NCBI GenBank assembly: GCA_019009955.1
Contig: CM032232.1
Coordinates: 70,736,501-70,800,500, forward strand
Length of the DNA stretch: 64,000 nucleotides
Source: Riptortus pedestris
Lineage: Eukaryota > Arthropoda > Insecta > Hemiptera > Alydidae
Direction: 5' to 3'
Shown: positions 11,272 through 21,438 of the stretch, piece after piece
Position numbering within the stretch: position 1 is the first letter of the stretch
Layout: each line of letters opens with the position of its first letter
Notes under the pieces: model-generated
Told to the model about the DNA's origin: nothing
Database searches by the model: none
Seen by the model: only the letters and a program-made list of their open reading frames with translations
Program-made: the position numbers and the translations under genes

Positions 11272-11577
11272 AATACCAAGTGCATCACCAAACTGGCAGC
11301 CCTGTGGGCCCACGGCAAAATTAGACGTGCCCCTCCCCCTCCTAGCGAAATGTTGGTTACCAAATATAATAGTAACAATTTTTTATTTAGTAACAAATAT
11401 AGTATGAGTGTGTATATATATATTGTTGCGAAAAATTTTACGTGGAAGATTGCCTGAAGAAGAGGGAGCCGTGTGGTTGATCGAATTAGGGCCGATCTAA
11501 ATAGGGCCGCCGGCAGAATCTAATTAGTGCCTTACAGGAAGTTCTGGAACTTTCCTACGTCTAGCCCCTTCTACAGG

Positions 11578-11612
11578 TATATTTAAGAGACCCGGCCAGC
11601 CCCAAGCTCAGT
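11578..11612 (+). promoter_or_regulatory. TATA box and initiator of the solo LTR
   Basis: TATATTTAAG at 11578-11587 lies about 30 bp upstream of TCAGT at 11608-11612, the arthropod initiator consensus. The spacing is that of a standard RNA polymerase II core promoter, with transcription expected to start near 11610. Confidence 0.65.
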
Positions 11613-11896
11613 TGATGCTTAACGGTCTTCCAGAGATGTTCAGCGCTTCAGTGCGACTTAGTGCAGTGCAAGTGTTGTGTCGTGAAGAACAGTGTTGTGC
11701 CGTGACTGTAAGTAACAGTTTAGTGCCGTGTTTAAGACAGTGAAGTGCCGCGAAGTAAAGGACAGTGCAGTGCCGTCTTTTTGTGAATTTCAGTGACCGT
11801 GAGTGAATTATTGGACTGTGTAATCTGAAGAACAGTGACACTATCAGTGTAATACTGGGAGTAGTAATAATTAACCAAGAGTATTGAGCATTGTGA

Positions 11897-11902
11897 AATA
11901 AA
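11897..11902 (+). promoter_or_regulatory. AATAAA polyadenylation signal in the solo LTR
   Basis: AATAAA downstream of the LTR promoter, in the position expected for the R-region polyA signal. Confidence 0.5.
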
Positions 11903-12232
11903 TCGTGCAGTGAAAGCTGTGAGACTTGTGTGTGTTTAATTTTGCAATCCAAAAAGAACTCTTATTAACAACGTTTTATTACTGGTTTTGTAATAAAAAG
12001 TAACAATATAAATGAACAAAATACATATAATACTCTTAATAGCTAGTTTTTAATAAGAATAGTTTTAATTGAAATTAATGAAATTAGTAGGTCATGAATT
12101 AGAGGCAATAAAATGCTTATATATAACTCATACAAAAACTTATTGTAGGATTGTAATCTATTACAGAAATTAATAAATCTGTATTTACTAATAATTCAGG
12201 CCATTAGTTCCTTACAAAACATTATGCATTTT

Positions 12233-12602
12233 TAAAAAGTCCGCCACGCGGCGGCTGCGTAAACTAAGCAGATTTCCCGCGTGAAATTTTACAATAGAAA
12301 AATTTCACGAGAGGTGAACAGTTAAGGAAACGGCCGAACTAGCTTTTGACAGAAACTCACGACTAGAATCGAAGTTAGCCGATCTCGTTATTCGTACACA
12401 CTTATTATTATTATAACAATATTTATAGAATATTTAATTTACAATATGATTGGTTTTATACATTCTTTTCATCCGACGTATAGTACCGGAGATATTTCGA
12501 ATTTTCGAAAATCCCCCTCCCATTGGGCCGATTTCAGCCATTAACGAAAATGATCTGTTTTTTTACATAAAAAGTTTAAATATCGAGTTTGGTAACGATC
12601 AA
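12233..12602 (-). mobile_element. HINE-like repeat, variant 1, right half
   Basis: Minus-strand copy from the T-rich flank/AAAAAGTCCGCCACGCGG end with its stem-loop and AAGCAGATTTCCCGCGTG, through the common middle, to GTTTGGTAACGATCAACC, where it stops against an opposite-strand copy. Confidence 0.75.
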
Positions 12603-13350
12603 CCGAGCTAAAATCGGTCTAGGGGAGGGGGTTTATAGGGGAAAATTTTGAAAATTCAAAATTTCTCTGTTGGTATAAGTCGGATTGAGAATGTGTATTG
12701 AATAAACCTTATTGCAAATTAAATTACCTACAAATACTGTTGTATACATTTATTCCCTATCTTGAATACCACATTATTCGAAGCTTAAATGCCAAATATT
12801 GTTTTCCAGAGATCTTTATTATAATAAATGTTGTAATATTTTTTTTTCTCTATCTTGGATACTAACCTAGATATTTTCAGTTTCCAGCCTTGATAACCCC
12901 CCCCCCCCCCAGTCATACACATGCCATATTAATGATAAGCGGTCATATCATGAACTACTTTATTTGAAGCTTTATTTCCAAATATCGTTTCCATTGAACT
13001 TTTTTCGTTCATTAATTGAAAATGTTTCTTTGATCACTACCATACTCAATATTGAATCGTTCCATTCGACTCTAAAGGCCTCATTTGTTATTTGCTGAAT
13101 TCGGAAATGGATTGGTGTTGGTTTAGAAGGGGGATTTCGAAAATTCAAAATATCTACGTTAGTTTGTGTCGGTTCGTATAATGTTTATATTAAGATGTTC
13201 CGTTCTAAGTCGAAAATGTTTGTCTTGTTTAGAATAATCGATATTTAACTTTTCATTTTACACCGAAGTTCTTAATTTTTAAAGGCTGAAGTCGGCAGAT
13301 ACTAGAGGGGGGATTCGAAAATCTAAAATGTATCATCTATTATGAGTTAC
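12603..13350 (+). mobile_element. HINE-like repeat, long variant, degenerate
   Basis: Begins in the middle of the repeat (AAATCGGTCTAGGGGAGGGG) and carries TTGCAAATTAAATTACC, a C-run near 12900 and the variant-2 block. A second decayed copy of the middle module follows (about 13110-13190, again 13280-13340). Similar doubled modules occur at 53728-54520 and 58700-59428. Confidence 0.6.
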
Positions 13351-14089
13351 ATCGAAATCAGCTAAGAAATAAAAAATAAATCTTCGGGAACAGTCTTCTG
13401 TAATTATGCAATTTCGGAATTAATACTTGATTAATTCTAGAACGAAAAGAAAATTGTCATTGTTTACTAGGAATAAGATGTGTCTGCTTGGAGCCATATA
13501 AAGACAGAGAAATGCTAGCTATGATAAGAAGAATTCTTGAGTCGGCAAGTATCAAAGACTTGAGTCCCATTACCTGGAAGGGGTAGCCTTTGATGTAACA
13601 CCGCCTTGCCAGTAAACTCTCTATTTTCCTATGTACTAAGTTAACAATGTCTATTACCTTTCGCAAATGTTAACAGGCAATGAAATTGGATAAATTATAG
13701 TCTGTAAAACTGTGTTGACAAGCCCCCATTAATTTAATGATTCTACAGCAGTATGTCATGGCATATACCCACGGCAAAACAAATTTTCACCGAAATTACA
13801 AACAAAGAATTAGGATTTTTTAGGAGACGATTTTGGAGGCCAGTCACTAATTTCAGTGACTTTGCAACACGTATGTATCGCAAAAACGGATGTATTACAA
13901 ACAAGCATGCATTAATTTATTCCATTCATCAACATTTAAATAATTCTATGCTTCCATTCATCTTATGCCAACCAGCCATCCATTGAACGTAGGTACAGTA
14001 ATAAGTCAAAGTAAGTAGGTCACGTAAGTAATAGTTTAATGAAAACTATATTTATCCTTGGAATGAAGAGGTTTATGATATTTCTGCTC
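13351..14089. other. No gene seen
   Basis: Unique AT-rich sequence. Open frames of 60-80 codons here show no recognisable domain. Confidence 0.5.
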
Positions 14090-14258
14090 ATTCTTAATTT
14101 GACATGAGTAGGAAAGGGGGGGGGGTTGTTAACCAAAAGCTGAAAAATAAAAAATTCAATTATCTTGGTTAATATCCATGATAGAGAAAATATGTCTACA
14201 GCAGCATTTATAGGTAATTTAATTTTCAATATGATATACAATTTTCCCATCTAACTTA
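14090..14258 (-). mobile_element. HINE-like repeat fragment interrupted by the next copy
   Basis: Minus-strand middle section with a G-run and the TTGGTTAATATCCATGATAG block. It is cut at about 14258 by another copy. TGCGACCGCTGATCGTTAAC plus a TA tract after 15127 may be its continuation. Confidence 0.6.
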
Positions 14259-15127
14259 TAAAAAGTCCGTGAGGCAGGGGCTGCGTAAACTAAGCAGATT
14301 TCCCTCGTGAAGTTTAGAAATAGATAAATATACATACTGCTAACACAACACCACTGTGAATAAATACAAACGGAAATAAGAAATGTTTCATCCAATTTCA
14401 ATAACCTGCCGACAGGAAAGAAAAACAATTACTGAAATATATCAGAATATAACACATTAATTTTATTGAGAACTATTTACTATATCTAGTACTGTAATTA
14501 ATAATGAGTCAGAATAATTGTTATCTTAATCAATAAATTATAGTAGTCCAAAACTTTAAGATGGGGGGGGGGGGGAATAACCAGGGCATATTTGCATGTA
14601 TCTCGTATAATAAAGGTCTCTTGAATACAATTTTTGGTATTTAATGTCCTTCCAATAATGTGATTAATTATGTAGCAGAGTATTGTTTACGTAACATGAG
14701 TAGAAGTTTGCTGAAAACTGAAAAATGCAAATATCTCGGTTAATAGTCAAGATAGAGAATAAACGTGTATAACAACATTTATAGTAAATTTAATTTGCAA
14801 TAATATTGGTAATATATAATTTTTCTATCCGATGCATAATAAAGGAGATATTTGGAATTTTCGAAAATCCCCCCTCCCTCTGGTCCGATTTCAGCCATTA
14901 ACGAACTTGATCGGTCTTTTTGCATAAAACGGTTAAATATCGAGTTTCGTAACGATCAAACAAAAATTGCGACCGCTAGAGCGTTAACAGACAAATATAT
15001 ATATATATATAATTTTTAACGGACCTCATTTTCGTCGTCTCCTGGGTAGGTTCGATGAACATTTGAAGAAATTTTTCGAAAATCGCGTCATGAGTACGAC
15101 CTCAATAGCTGATTTCCCTCAAGGGAA
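14259..15127 (-). mobile_element. HINE-like repeat, variant 3 (long), nearly complete
   Basis: Begins AAAAGTCCGTGAGGCAGGGG with the stem-loop and AAGCAGATTTCCCTCG, and contains the variant-3 block with a G-run near 14562. It carries the common middle, a TA tract at about 14995-15010 and the left block, ending GATTTCCCTCAAGGGA about ten bases short of a full left end. It appears nested in the fragment before it. Confidence 0.8.
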
Positions 15128-15153
15128 AAATTGCGACCGCTGATCGTTAACAG

Positions 15154-15203
<50 letters not shown>
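15128..15203 (-). repeat. (TA)n tract with HINE-like flank
   Basis: AAATTGCGACCGCTGATCGTTAAC, i.e. HINE-like sequence next to the tract, then a TA tract from about 15150; probably the remainder of the interrupted copy. Confidence 0.6.
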
Positions 15204-15211
<8 letters not shown>

Positions 15212-16069
15212 TAATTACCATGCTAAACGTAAAAACACCTTAAGGAAGTTAAGGAAACAATTAGTGTTCCTTATGTAACCTCAAGTGCAATATGAAATGT
15301 ACCATATTACTTAAGTAATAAAACTGCTATTCTTTTGGGGTGTACCTTTCTTATTGACAAAAATGGCACCATCCATGAACAATGAACTAAAAATAATAAA
15401 CAATCTGATCAAATATACATCCTGATAAATGATCGCCAATAACTATACTGCTGATCATTTCGAATATTATTTCATATTCAATTATCGCAATGATTCATTC
15501 ATAAAATATTCAATTAAAAATATGTCTATAAATCTAATAATGATATCTTATTAATGTAGTTATTTGCTCTAATTGTTATTCCTCCGCTTGTAATACTTCA
15601 TTATGTAAATCAAATTTTAATTAATTTTAGTGTTTTTAGTCGTCTACAAATAATATTTTAGTGCTGCTCATGTAACATTTACATTAAGCTATTGTATCAC
15701 TAAGTATTACATAGTAGATAATTAAAATAGGTACATAAATGTAATTGTATGCCAAATATGTTGGATTAACAAGTAGACGGTAAATGTTCTCCTTGTTATA
15801 CGAAAGTTTCGAAAACTTCACACCTTAGAGAGGTTTTCCTAATGAAAAGTCTAAACAGAAGTACCTTCTTCATATGCGTCACATTATAATGCATAATTAA
15901 GGAGTAAACAGTAGCCAAGTGTTAACAGTGGGCCAGCACTGCACACATCCCTACTGCTTCTTTCACTAATTGTCTTTTCAACTAAACACACTCAGTGAAG
16001 TGTGGCTAAGCGTTTTCCTTATATCAGGCAGTGAGATTGCTGTTTATCTATTGATAAATACTAGTTTTA
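15204..16069. other. No gene seen
   Basis: AT-rich unique sequence without recognisable elements. Confidence 0.5.
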
Positions 16070-16184
16070 GCAGTTTTCCCTCAAGGAAAATCAGGTCTTG
16101 AGGTCGTATTCATGTGCAATTTACGAAAAATATCTTCAACTGTCCATCGATCCTACCCAGGTGATGACCAAAATGAGTACGGTC

Positions 16185-16266
<82 letters not shown>

Positions 16267-16540
16267 CTGTGTCTGTTAACGCTCTACAGGTCGTAACTTT
16301 TGTTTGGTGGTTGACTACTTGACATTTCATCGTTTTATGCGAAAAGACAGATCAAGTTCTTTAATGGCTAAAATTTGACCAGTGGAAGGAACGGATTAGA
16401 GGTGGGAAATTTCGAAGTATCGCCGTTACTATATGTCGGAGTAAAAAATTGTATGGAACCAAACTTATTGGAAATTGAATGATCTATAATTGTTGTCCTA
16501 TACATATTTTCTGTATTATGAATATTAATCGAAATTAATG
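16070..16540 (+). mobile_element. HINE-like repeat, left part with (TA)n-(TG)n core
   Basis: Left end AGCAGTTTTCCCTC, GTCCATCGATCCTACCCAGG, a compound (TA)n(TG)n microsatellite (16190-16266) and a decayed common middle. It lacks the right end. TG repeats inside this copy show the core tract drifting from pure TA. Confidence 0.7.
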
Positions 16541-16638
16541 TATTATATTCAATTATAATTCAGTAACTGTTTTTCCTTCTGGTATAGAATATTTCTATCT
16601 TCTATTCAGGTCTGATAGGTCTCAAATAGAAGTGAAAA

Positions 16639-17500
16639 ATTGAGATGAAGTGCTCAAGAAATGTCGCAGAATCGAAATTTCTTGAAGCTGTAATATGTAC
16701 AGACTCTTCTCTTGTGAAACATTGTTTTATATTTAAATAATTGTTTCGTTGTTTAATTGACAATACACCGCATTATGGAAACAGAAAACTTCGTTTGCTT
16801 ATATTATATATTACAATATATTCACAATTAACACCATTTTGTTCGCTTATTTATTTTATATTTGTTTTTTTAATAACTTCTCTAACATTGACTGCGTGAA
16901 TTGAATGCAAATGTACTCTCAGTTAATAGTCTTGTTATTGCATCCATTATTAAATGTCTGGGTGCTTCCTGCTCTAGCTGAAGGCCTCGTAACACAATTC
17001 ATAAAATAGAACTTTCATTCGGTAGATTGAAAGAAAATTGTAGAAGATTGCATTTCAAGTCGTGAACCAAAACAAATACCGTAACGAGGTAAAATAACTG
17101 TAATCATTTTACAACTGTTCCCTTAGCAATAAATCATAATTGTTTTCTCCATTTTCTAGTTAGGATTCTAATTGAATTAGGCTGATTGAATTCGAGTCTT
17201 TCTCCTTCACAGTAATAATCAAATTACTGTGAAAGAAAATGGCTGTAAGACCTTCATTGCTATCGTTAAAGTACATTTACTTCCATTTTAATTGGTATAC
17301 ATGAAATAATTCTTTGTATTATTGGATTACTTAGTATTAGATTGGAGTATCTTAAATGCTAAACTAGACTAGCATTATTAGAGTATTAAGGAAGTTTAGG
17401 TCTGAAGAAAGAAATTAACTTTTAATATTCGAAATATCTATGAGTCTATTTTTGTGAATGGAATTCATATTATGAAACATCAGAAAATGTCACTAATTTT
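16639..17500. repeat. 0.87-kb dispersed duplication, copy 1
   Basis: Direct copy of 43519-44398, same orientation, largely colinear with few mismatches by eye over long stretches (for example around 16900-17300). No long open frame, no terminal inverted repeats and no target duplication seen. It contains a hairpin at 17206-17233. Could be an unrecognised mobile element or a segmental duplication. Confidence 0.85.
17206..17233. other. 11-bp hairpin inside duplication copy 1
   Basis: TTCACAGTAAT (17206-17216), 6-nt loop, ATTACTGTGAA (17223-17233). The other copy has a matching A/T pair in place of one G/C pair, keeping the stem perfect. Confidence 0.8.
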
Positions 17501-17841
17501 TAAATAGTATTTATAATATAGAAGACTTCTTTTGAATTCGTCGGGACTTGAACTTAAGTACCCTGACTATACAGGATTGTGTTGGAGCAACTATTTGTGT
17601 ATTCTATTTTTAGATGGTTGTGAATAGACAATATTATTCGTAGGAAAAAAAGGAAAATAGGGGAGAGTAGGAATAATATAATCAAATTAATATGGAAATC
17701 AATGTATAGAATAAAAAGGAAAAACAAAAACAAGACCTCATATTCCAGCTAATTCAAACAAATTTTTACTTGTCACCTACCTCAAAACAAGTCACACTTT
17801 CAGGGGATTGATGTTTTGATAATCAATTTCCTGTGGTTTTC

Positions 17842-18174
17842 ATATTTATTTTTAGCTGGTGGTGAGGGTGATGAATGGTTAATCACAAAACTTTTATATG
17901 GCTCCTCACAATTTTATTTCTTATAAACGCTGAGCGCTTTCGGGGACTAAATCCCCATCCTCAGAGCGTCAGAGCTTAGGGTGATCTTATAGACTTGCTA
18001 CATGGCTAAACCGTGGAGTGTTGGAGTGCATCGGCAGGGTTTAGCCGTGCAGCAAGTCTATAAGATCGCCCTACGCTCTGACGCTCTGAGGATGGGGATT
18101 TAGTCCCCGAAAGCGCTCACCGTTTATAAGAAATAAAATTGTGAGGAGCCATAAAAAAGTTTTGTGATTAACCA
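17842..18174 (-). mobile_element. Hairpin retroposon 1 with hammerhead-like cores
   Basis: Two nearly perfect 139-bp inverted arms (17874-18012 and 18038-18176) separated by 25 bp. Read on the minus strand the element ends with CACCACCAGC and an A-rich tail (AAAAATAAATA). Imperfect 14-bp direct repeats TTCCTGTGGTTT(T/C)C flank it (17828-17841, 18175-18188), as expected for a retroposed insertion. Each arm holds CTGAGGA, a 5-bp stem GGGGA/TCCCC and GAAA. Related in plan to 23291-23532 and 23657-23896. It is probably a non-autonomous relative of Penelope-like elements; that is inference from the hammerhead-like core. Confidence 0.7.
18086..18112 (+). ncRNA. Hammerhead-like core, right arm of hairpin retroposon 1
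   Basis: CTGAGGA (18086-18092), T, GGGGA (18094-18098), loop, TCCCC (18104-18108), GAAA (18109-18112). The opposite arm has the mirror copy on the minus strand (17938-17964). One extra base precedes the stem compared with the canonical core. Confidence 0.45.
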
Positions 18175-18176
18175 TT

Positions 18177-18672
18177 CCTGTGGTTTCCTTGTAAACAAAT
18201 GTAGCTAATAATAAAATAGCAATATGCATTCACTGACGATATATTCCATTCATTTCATTCCCAAGGTTTACTCGTGGATTAGTTAAGATTCGGAAATATT
18301 GCAGAGAACTAATGTTTGCCAATGACTCTCCACTTTAAGAGTGTTTTAAGAAAAGGCCCAATTATACATCAAACTGTTAATACAAGGGTGTGGAACGTGT
18401 ACCCTCATCATGGAGACCGGAAAGCTCTCCTAGTCTGGAAGAGGAGTACTGACATGAACTTGAATGAAAACAGAACCGATGGAAATGTGTTGCAAAGCTA
18501 ATGTTAGCTTTGCAATTATAAAGGACAGAGTGCCCTGCAGGAAACGTCAAGAGGATGCAGGTAAAATGGCTACTTAGGAAAATGTTATATGTTACACTAA
18601 GGCGAAGGTACGTGGAGGCTACAAGATCGGACTTGAAGGTAGCAGGTGCATAAGTAATTATTTAATGTAATA
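18177..18672. other. No gene seen; 12-bp perfect hairpin
   Basis: TTGCAAAGCTAA (18490-18501) and TTAGCTTTGCAA (18504-18515) form a perfect 12-bp stem with a 2-nt loop. Otherwise nothing recognised; the 61-codon frame at 18316-18501 ends inside this hairpin. Confidence 0.5.
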
Positions 18673-19119
18673 GTGCAATGCGTGGTTTACATTTATCAAC
18701 TGTTTCGTCAGGGTCTAACAAAATTAAAGCTAATAGCTTCCAATGAAATTCTTTATCATGCCCCCTCAGCTTTGGAGCCATTCTTGGCACCTCTTAAAGA
18801 CCTGAACACATCAGCCATCGAGTTGGACGGATTACTCGTAAACGATTCAGCCCATGAAGAAGTCTCAAACAGGGCATGAAACGTGTAGGACGCTATAGAG
18901 AATTTTATAGGAAGATACATGTTAATTTTATTTTGGTAGGGACGATTTTTTGATTGTGGCACAGGCCCATGTCCTGCAAGAACAGCTATGTAGGTAGATA
19001 GCTTTATTTTGTAGTATTTGGTAGTATCGGTAGTACAGCTATTTAAATATAGATATGAAGAATAAACCCTCTCCCGAATATACTTCATTGAGGGAACACT
19101 TAACACTTTTACCGAAACA

Positions 19120-19136
19120 CCGGCCTGAGAGGCCGG
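19120..19136. other. Short GC hairpin
   Basis: CCGGCCT and AGGCCGG separated by GAG, a perfect 7-bp stem at the start of the 19.1-20.2 kb block. Confidence 0.6.
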
Positions 19137-19414
19137 TAGAGATTTTCATATTTCATGTATTAGTAGACCTGCTAATTTTGGTGGGCTCTCCACCTCATTA
19201 GCTGTGAGTCTTTCCTTCCTCTACACTCAGGGAGTATTTTGGGATAGTTTGTCAACGGCATTCGACCTTTTCGGTTAACAGCCTACGAATAGCTGGTCTA
19301 AGATACGGGGTAATTCGGTTTACGTATGTCGTGATTTTGTGCGCCCTTCACGAGCTTGTAGCACTGTTTGTTCGTATTCTTTTCGTGTGTGTTTTACATA
19401 GTATATGATTTGCT

Positions 19415-19591
19415 ATGGAGCCTTCCACGAACCATGGACCAAAAAGACGCTCATCGCCAGGATCTATATATCGTACGGATGACAGTGATTTGAATGAAAG
19501 GGTTAAAAATGATAATAATAGATTAAATGTGATACAAGTTATTCAATCAATAAATAAAAATAACGAATTAGTTGATGATAATCACTATTAA
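19415..19591 (+). CDS. Small open frame, possible start of a LINE ORF1 (uncertain)
   Basis: ATG at 19415 opens a 58-codon frame ending TAA at 19589-19591. Its product begins MEPSTNHGPKRRSSPGS, hydrophilic and Ser/Pro/Arg-rich at the start and Asn/Asp-rich later, with no hydrophobic segment. Upstream is about 280 bp of GC-richer DNA without open frames that could be a LINE 5' untranslated region, and a GC-rich block follows at 19850-20235. I do not recognise a domain. It could be a chance frame. Confidence 0.25.
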   Translation: MEPSTNHGPKRRSSPGSIYRTDDSDLNERVKNDNNRLNVIQVIQSINKNNELVDDNHY

Positions 19592-19821
19592 CCCTTCCAG
19601 GTCTATGCGACCGGTTGATTCGGTTTACGTCACGGAATTCATGTTTCGGTAAGAGTGTTAACACACTCATATTTCTGGCATCCTACGCATATTAGATAAA
19701 TCTTATTCCTTAGTGAGACAAGTTTTCGTTGCAAGCAGTTAATTAAAACTGACGAGTTTGAAATTAATGCTGATTAACCGAGTTCAAAATTTCCCTAGAA
19801 ATACTTGGACGTAACCTCCTT

Positions 19822-20235
19822 TTGGTCGAATCCAATTTGAAGCGGTTCCTTTGCTACAGCGTGATATCCCACCTTTTCCGGACGAGCTGGAAAGAAGGAA
19901 CGGCCGAACCTGAGTTGATTACCTCTGGGCCCTTCTTTTCTCTATTGTCATATCCGAGACTTCCTGATGACTCCGAAGGAAATGAACCTCCCGGGCTATC
20001 TGCCGGAGGGCCGAATCTCGGTATCTGGATGGAGCGGATATGAAAAGCCTCCCCCAGCAATATCCCACCAGCCTGATTGCCCCGGGCCTGCAACAACCGC
20101 CGATTCCAATTGCCCCGGAGGCCTCCAACCCCATTTCAATTCCAGATTTCGCGATTAACATTCAGGCGCTGATCCGATTATCACCCTTCCTCCGAACAGG
20201 CTCGGGGTTCCGCCGCTCTATTGACTCTTTTTGAC
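19822..20235 (+). pseudogene. GC-rich block, possible decayed ORF1-type coding fragment
   Basis: Clearly more GC-rich than the surroundings, with overlapping open frames of 60-80 codons in several phases. One plus frame (20040-20234) is rich in Pro, Ile and Gln (starts MKSLPQQYPTSLIAPGLQQP). No single frame spans the block and no known domain is seen. It may be a decayed low-complexity region of a retroelement ORF1 or an old host exon. Confidence 0.25.
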
Positions 20236-20391
20236 TAATAATTGTAAATTATGCTTGGCAAGACTTAAGAGGCTTTTGGGATAGAGCCTGAATAATAATG
20301 TTTATCAACAGAATTAGTCAATTTAGCCAGCGAATGTTAAAATATTCTAGAGATCCATTTAGTAAAAGAGTATGGATTCAATTTTTTTTAT

Positions 20392-20915
20392 AAAATTTCC
20401 CTTGAGGGAAATCAGCTATTGAGATCGTACTCATGACGCCATTTTCAAAATATTTCTTCAAATGTCCATCGATCCTACCCAGGAGATGACGAAAATGAGG
20501 TCCGTTCAATGGGACAAGTGGGAGGGGGAGTTATGAGGAGGGATTTTCGAAAATTCGAAATATCTCCGTTACTATACGTCGGAACTAAAACTTGTAAAGT
20601 AGCAATCCTATTGGAAATTAAATCTACCATAAATATTGCTATATGCATTTATTCTCTACCTTGAATATTAACCGAGATATTTGCAATTTTTAATAAGTGT
20701 GTGCGGATAACGGACGAAATGAGATCGGCTGATGTCGGCTATAGTCGTTTACTTCCGACTTTAGGTAGTTCGGCCGTTTCCGTAATTGTTCGGCTCTCGT
20801 GAAATTGTTTTAGATAATCATTACTGCTACTGTTACTAGTATGCAGATTGCTCTATTGTAATAATAACGTGGGAAATCTGCTTAGTTTACGCAGCCCCTG
20901 CGTGACGGAATTTTT
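20392..20915 (+). mobile_element. HINE-like repeat, variant 1, lacking the TA core
   Basis: AAATTTCCCTTGAGGGAAATCAGC at the left, GTCCATCGATCCTACCCAGG, then a jump past the TA tract directly into the common middle. It ends GGGAAATCTGCT, the ACGCAGCCCCTGCGT stem-loop and GACGGAATTTTT. Confidence 0.8.
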
Positions 20916-20919
20916 GACA

Positions 20920-21438
20920 AATGACCGTTGAAAATAATATAAATTTGTCTCTTACCGCTCTAGCGGGGTCAATTTTTGTTTGATTGTTAGGAAATTCGAT
21001 GTTTAAAAGTTTTATGTAAAACTAAAGATCAAGTTTGTTTACGGACGAAATCGGACCAGTGGGAGGGGTGGATTTAGAGATGGAATTTGGAAAATTCAAA
21101 GTGTCTCCTTTTCTTTAGAGATCGAAATATTTTATAAACCAATGTTATTTCAAATTTAATGTTCTTTAAATGTGGGCATACACATGTTTTCTCTATCCAC
21201 AATATTAACCGAGATATTGACATTTTTTTTAGATTTTAGCCTTAGAAAACCCGCACTCCTACTCATGTCACATTAGCATATCATTTATATATCATGAAGC
21301 CCTTTATTTAGAAATTAGATATCAAATGTTGGTCTCATTGAACTATTACTTTTTGAGTAAAAACACAAATACATGGCGTACTTGGGGCATCTGCTTAGAT
21401 ATTGGAGCCCCTGGGTATTGGAGGTGATGGACTTTTTT
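20920..21438 (+). mobile_element. HINE-like repeat, variant 2, adjoining the previous copy
   Basis: Starts in ATGACCGTTGAAAATAATATA, the zone before the TA tract, then CTCTTACCGCTCTAGCGG and the common middle. It continues with the variant-2 block and a decayed right end (GCATCTGCTTAG, GATGGACTTTTT). Confidence 0.7.

Larger units (their letters stand above)
11424..12005 (+). mobile_element. Solo LTR of a Ty3/Gypsy-like retrotransposon
   Basis: A 582-bp unit beginning TGTTGC and ending GTAACA, so its ends are near-perfect inverted repeats with TG...CA borders. It is flanked by ATAT on both sides (11420-11423 and 12006-12009), a 4-bp target duplication. Inside are a TATA box, an initiator and a polyadenylation signal in LTR order, plus a region rich in CAGTG repeats. 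No primer-binding site, gag or pol follows, so it is a solo LTR. The superfamily call rests on the 4-bp duplication and border type and is an inference. Confidence 0.75.

Noticed and set aside
11608..11952. 114-codon minus frame in the solo LTR
   Set aside because: Antisense shadow of the CAGTG-rich LTR region with no domain.
18673..18905. Penelope-like tail suggested by ATGAAGAAGTC...GCATGAAACG
   Set aside because: The stem between the two parts does not pair well and no RT or GIY-YIG coding sequence precedes it.
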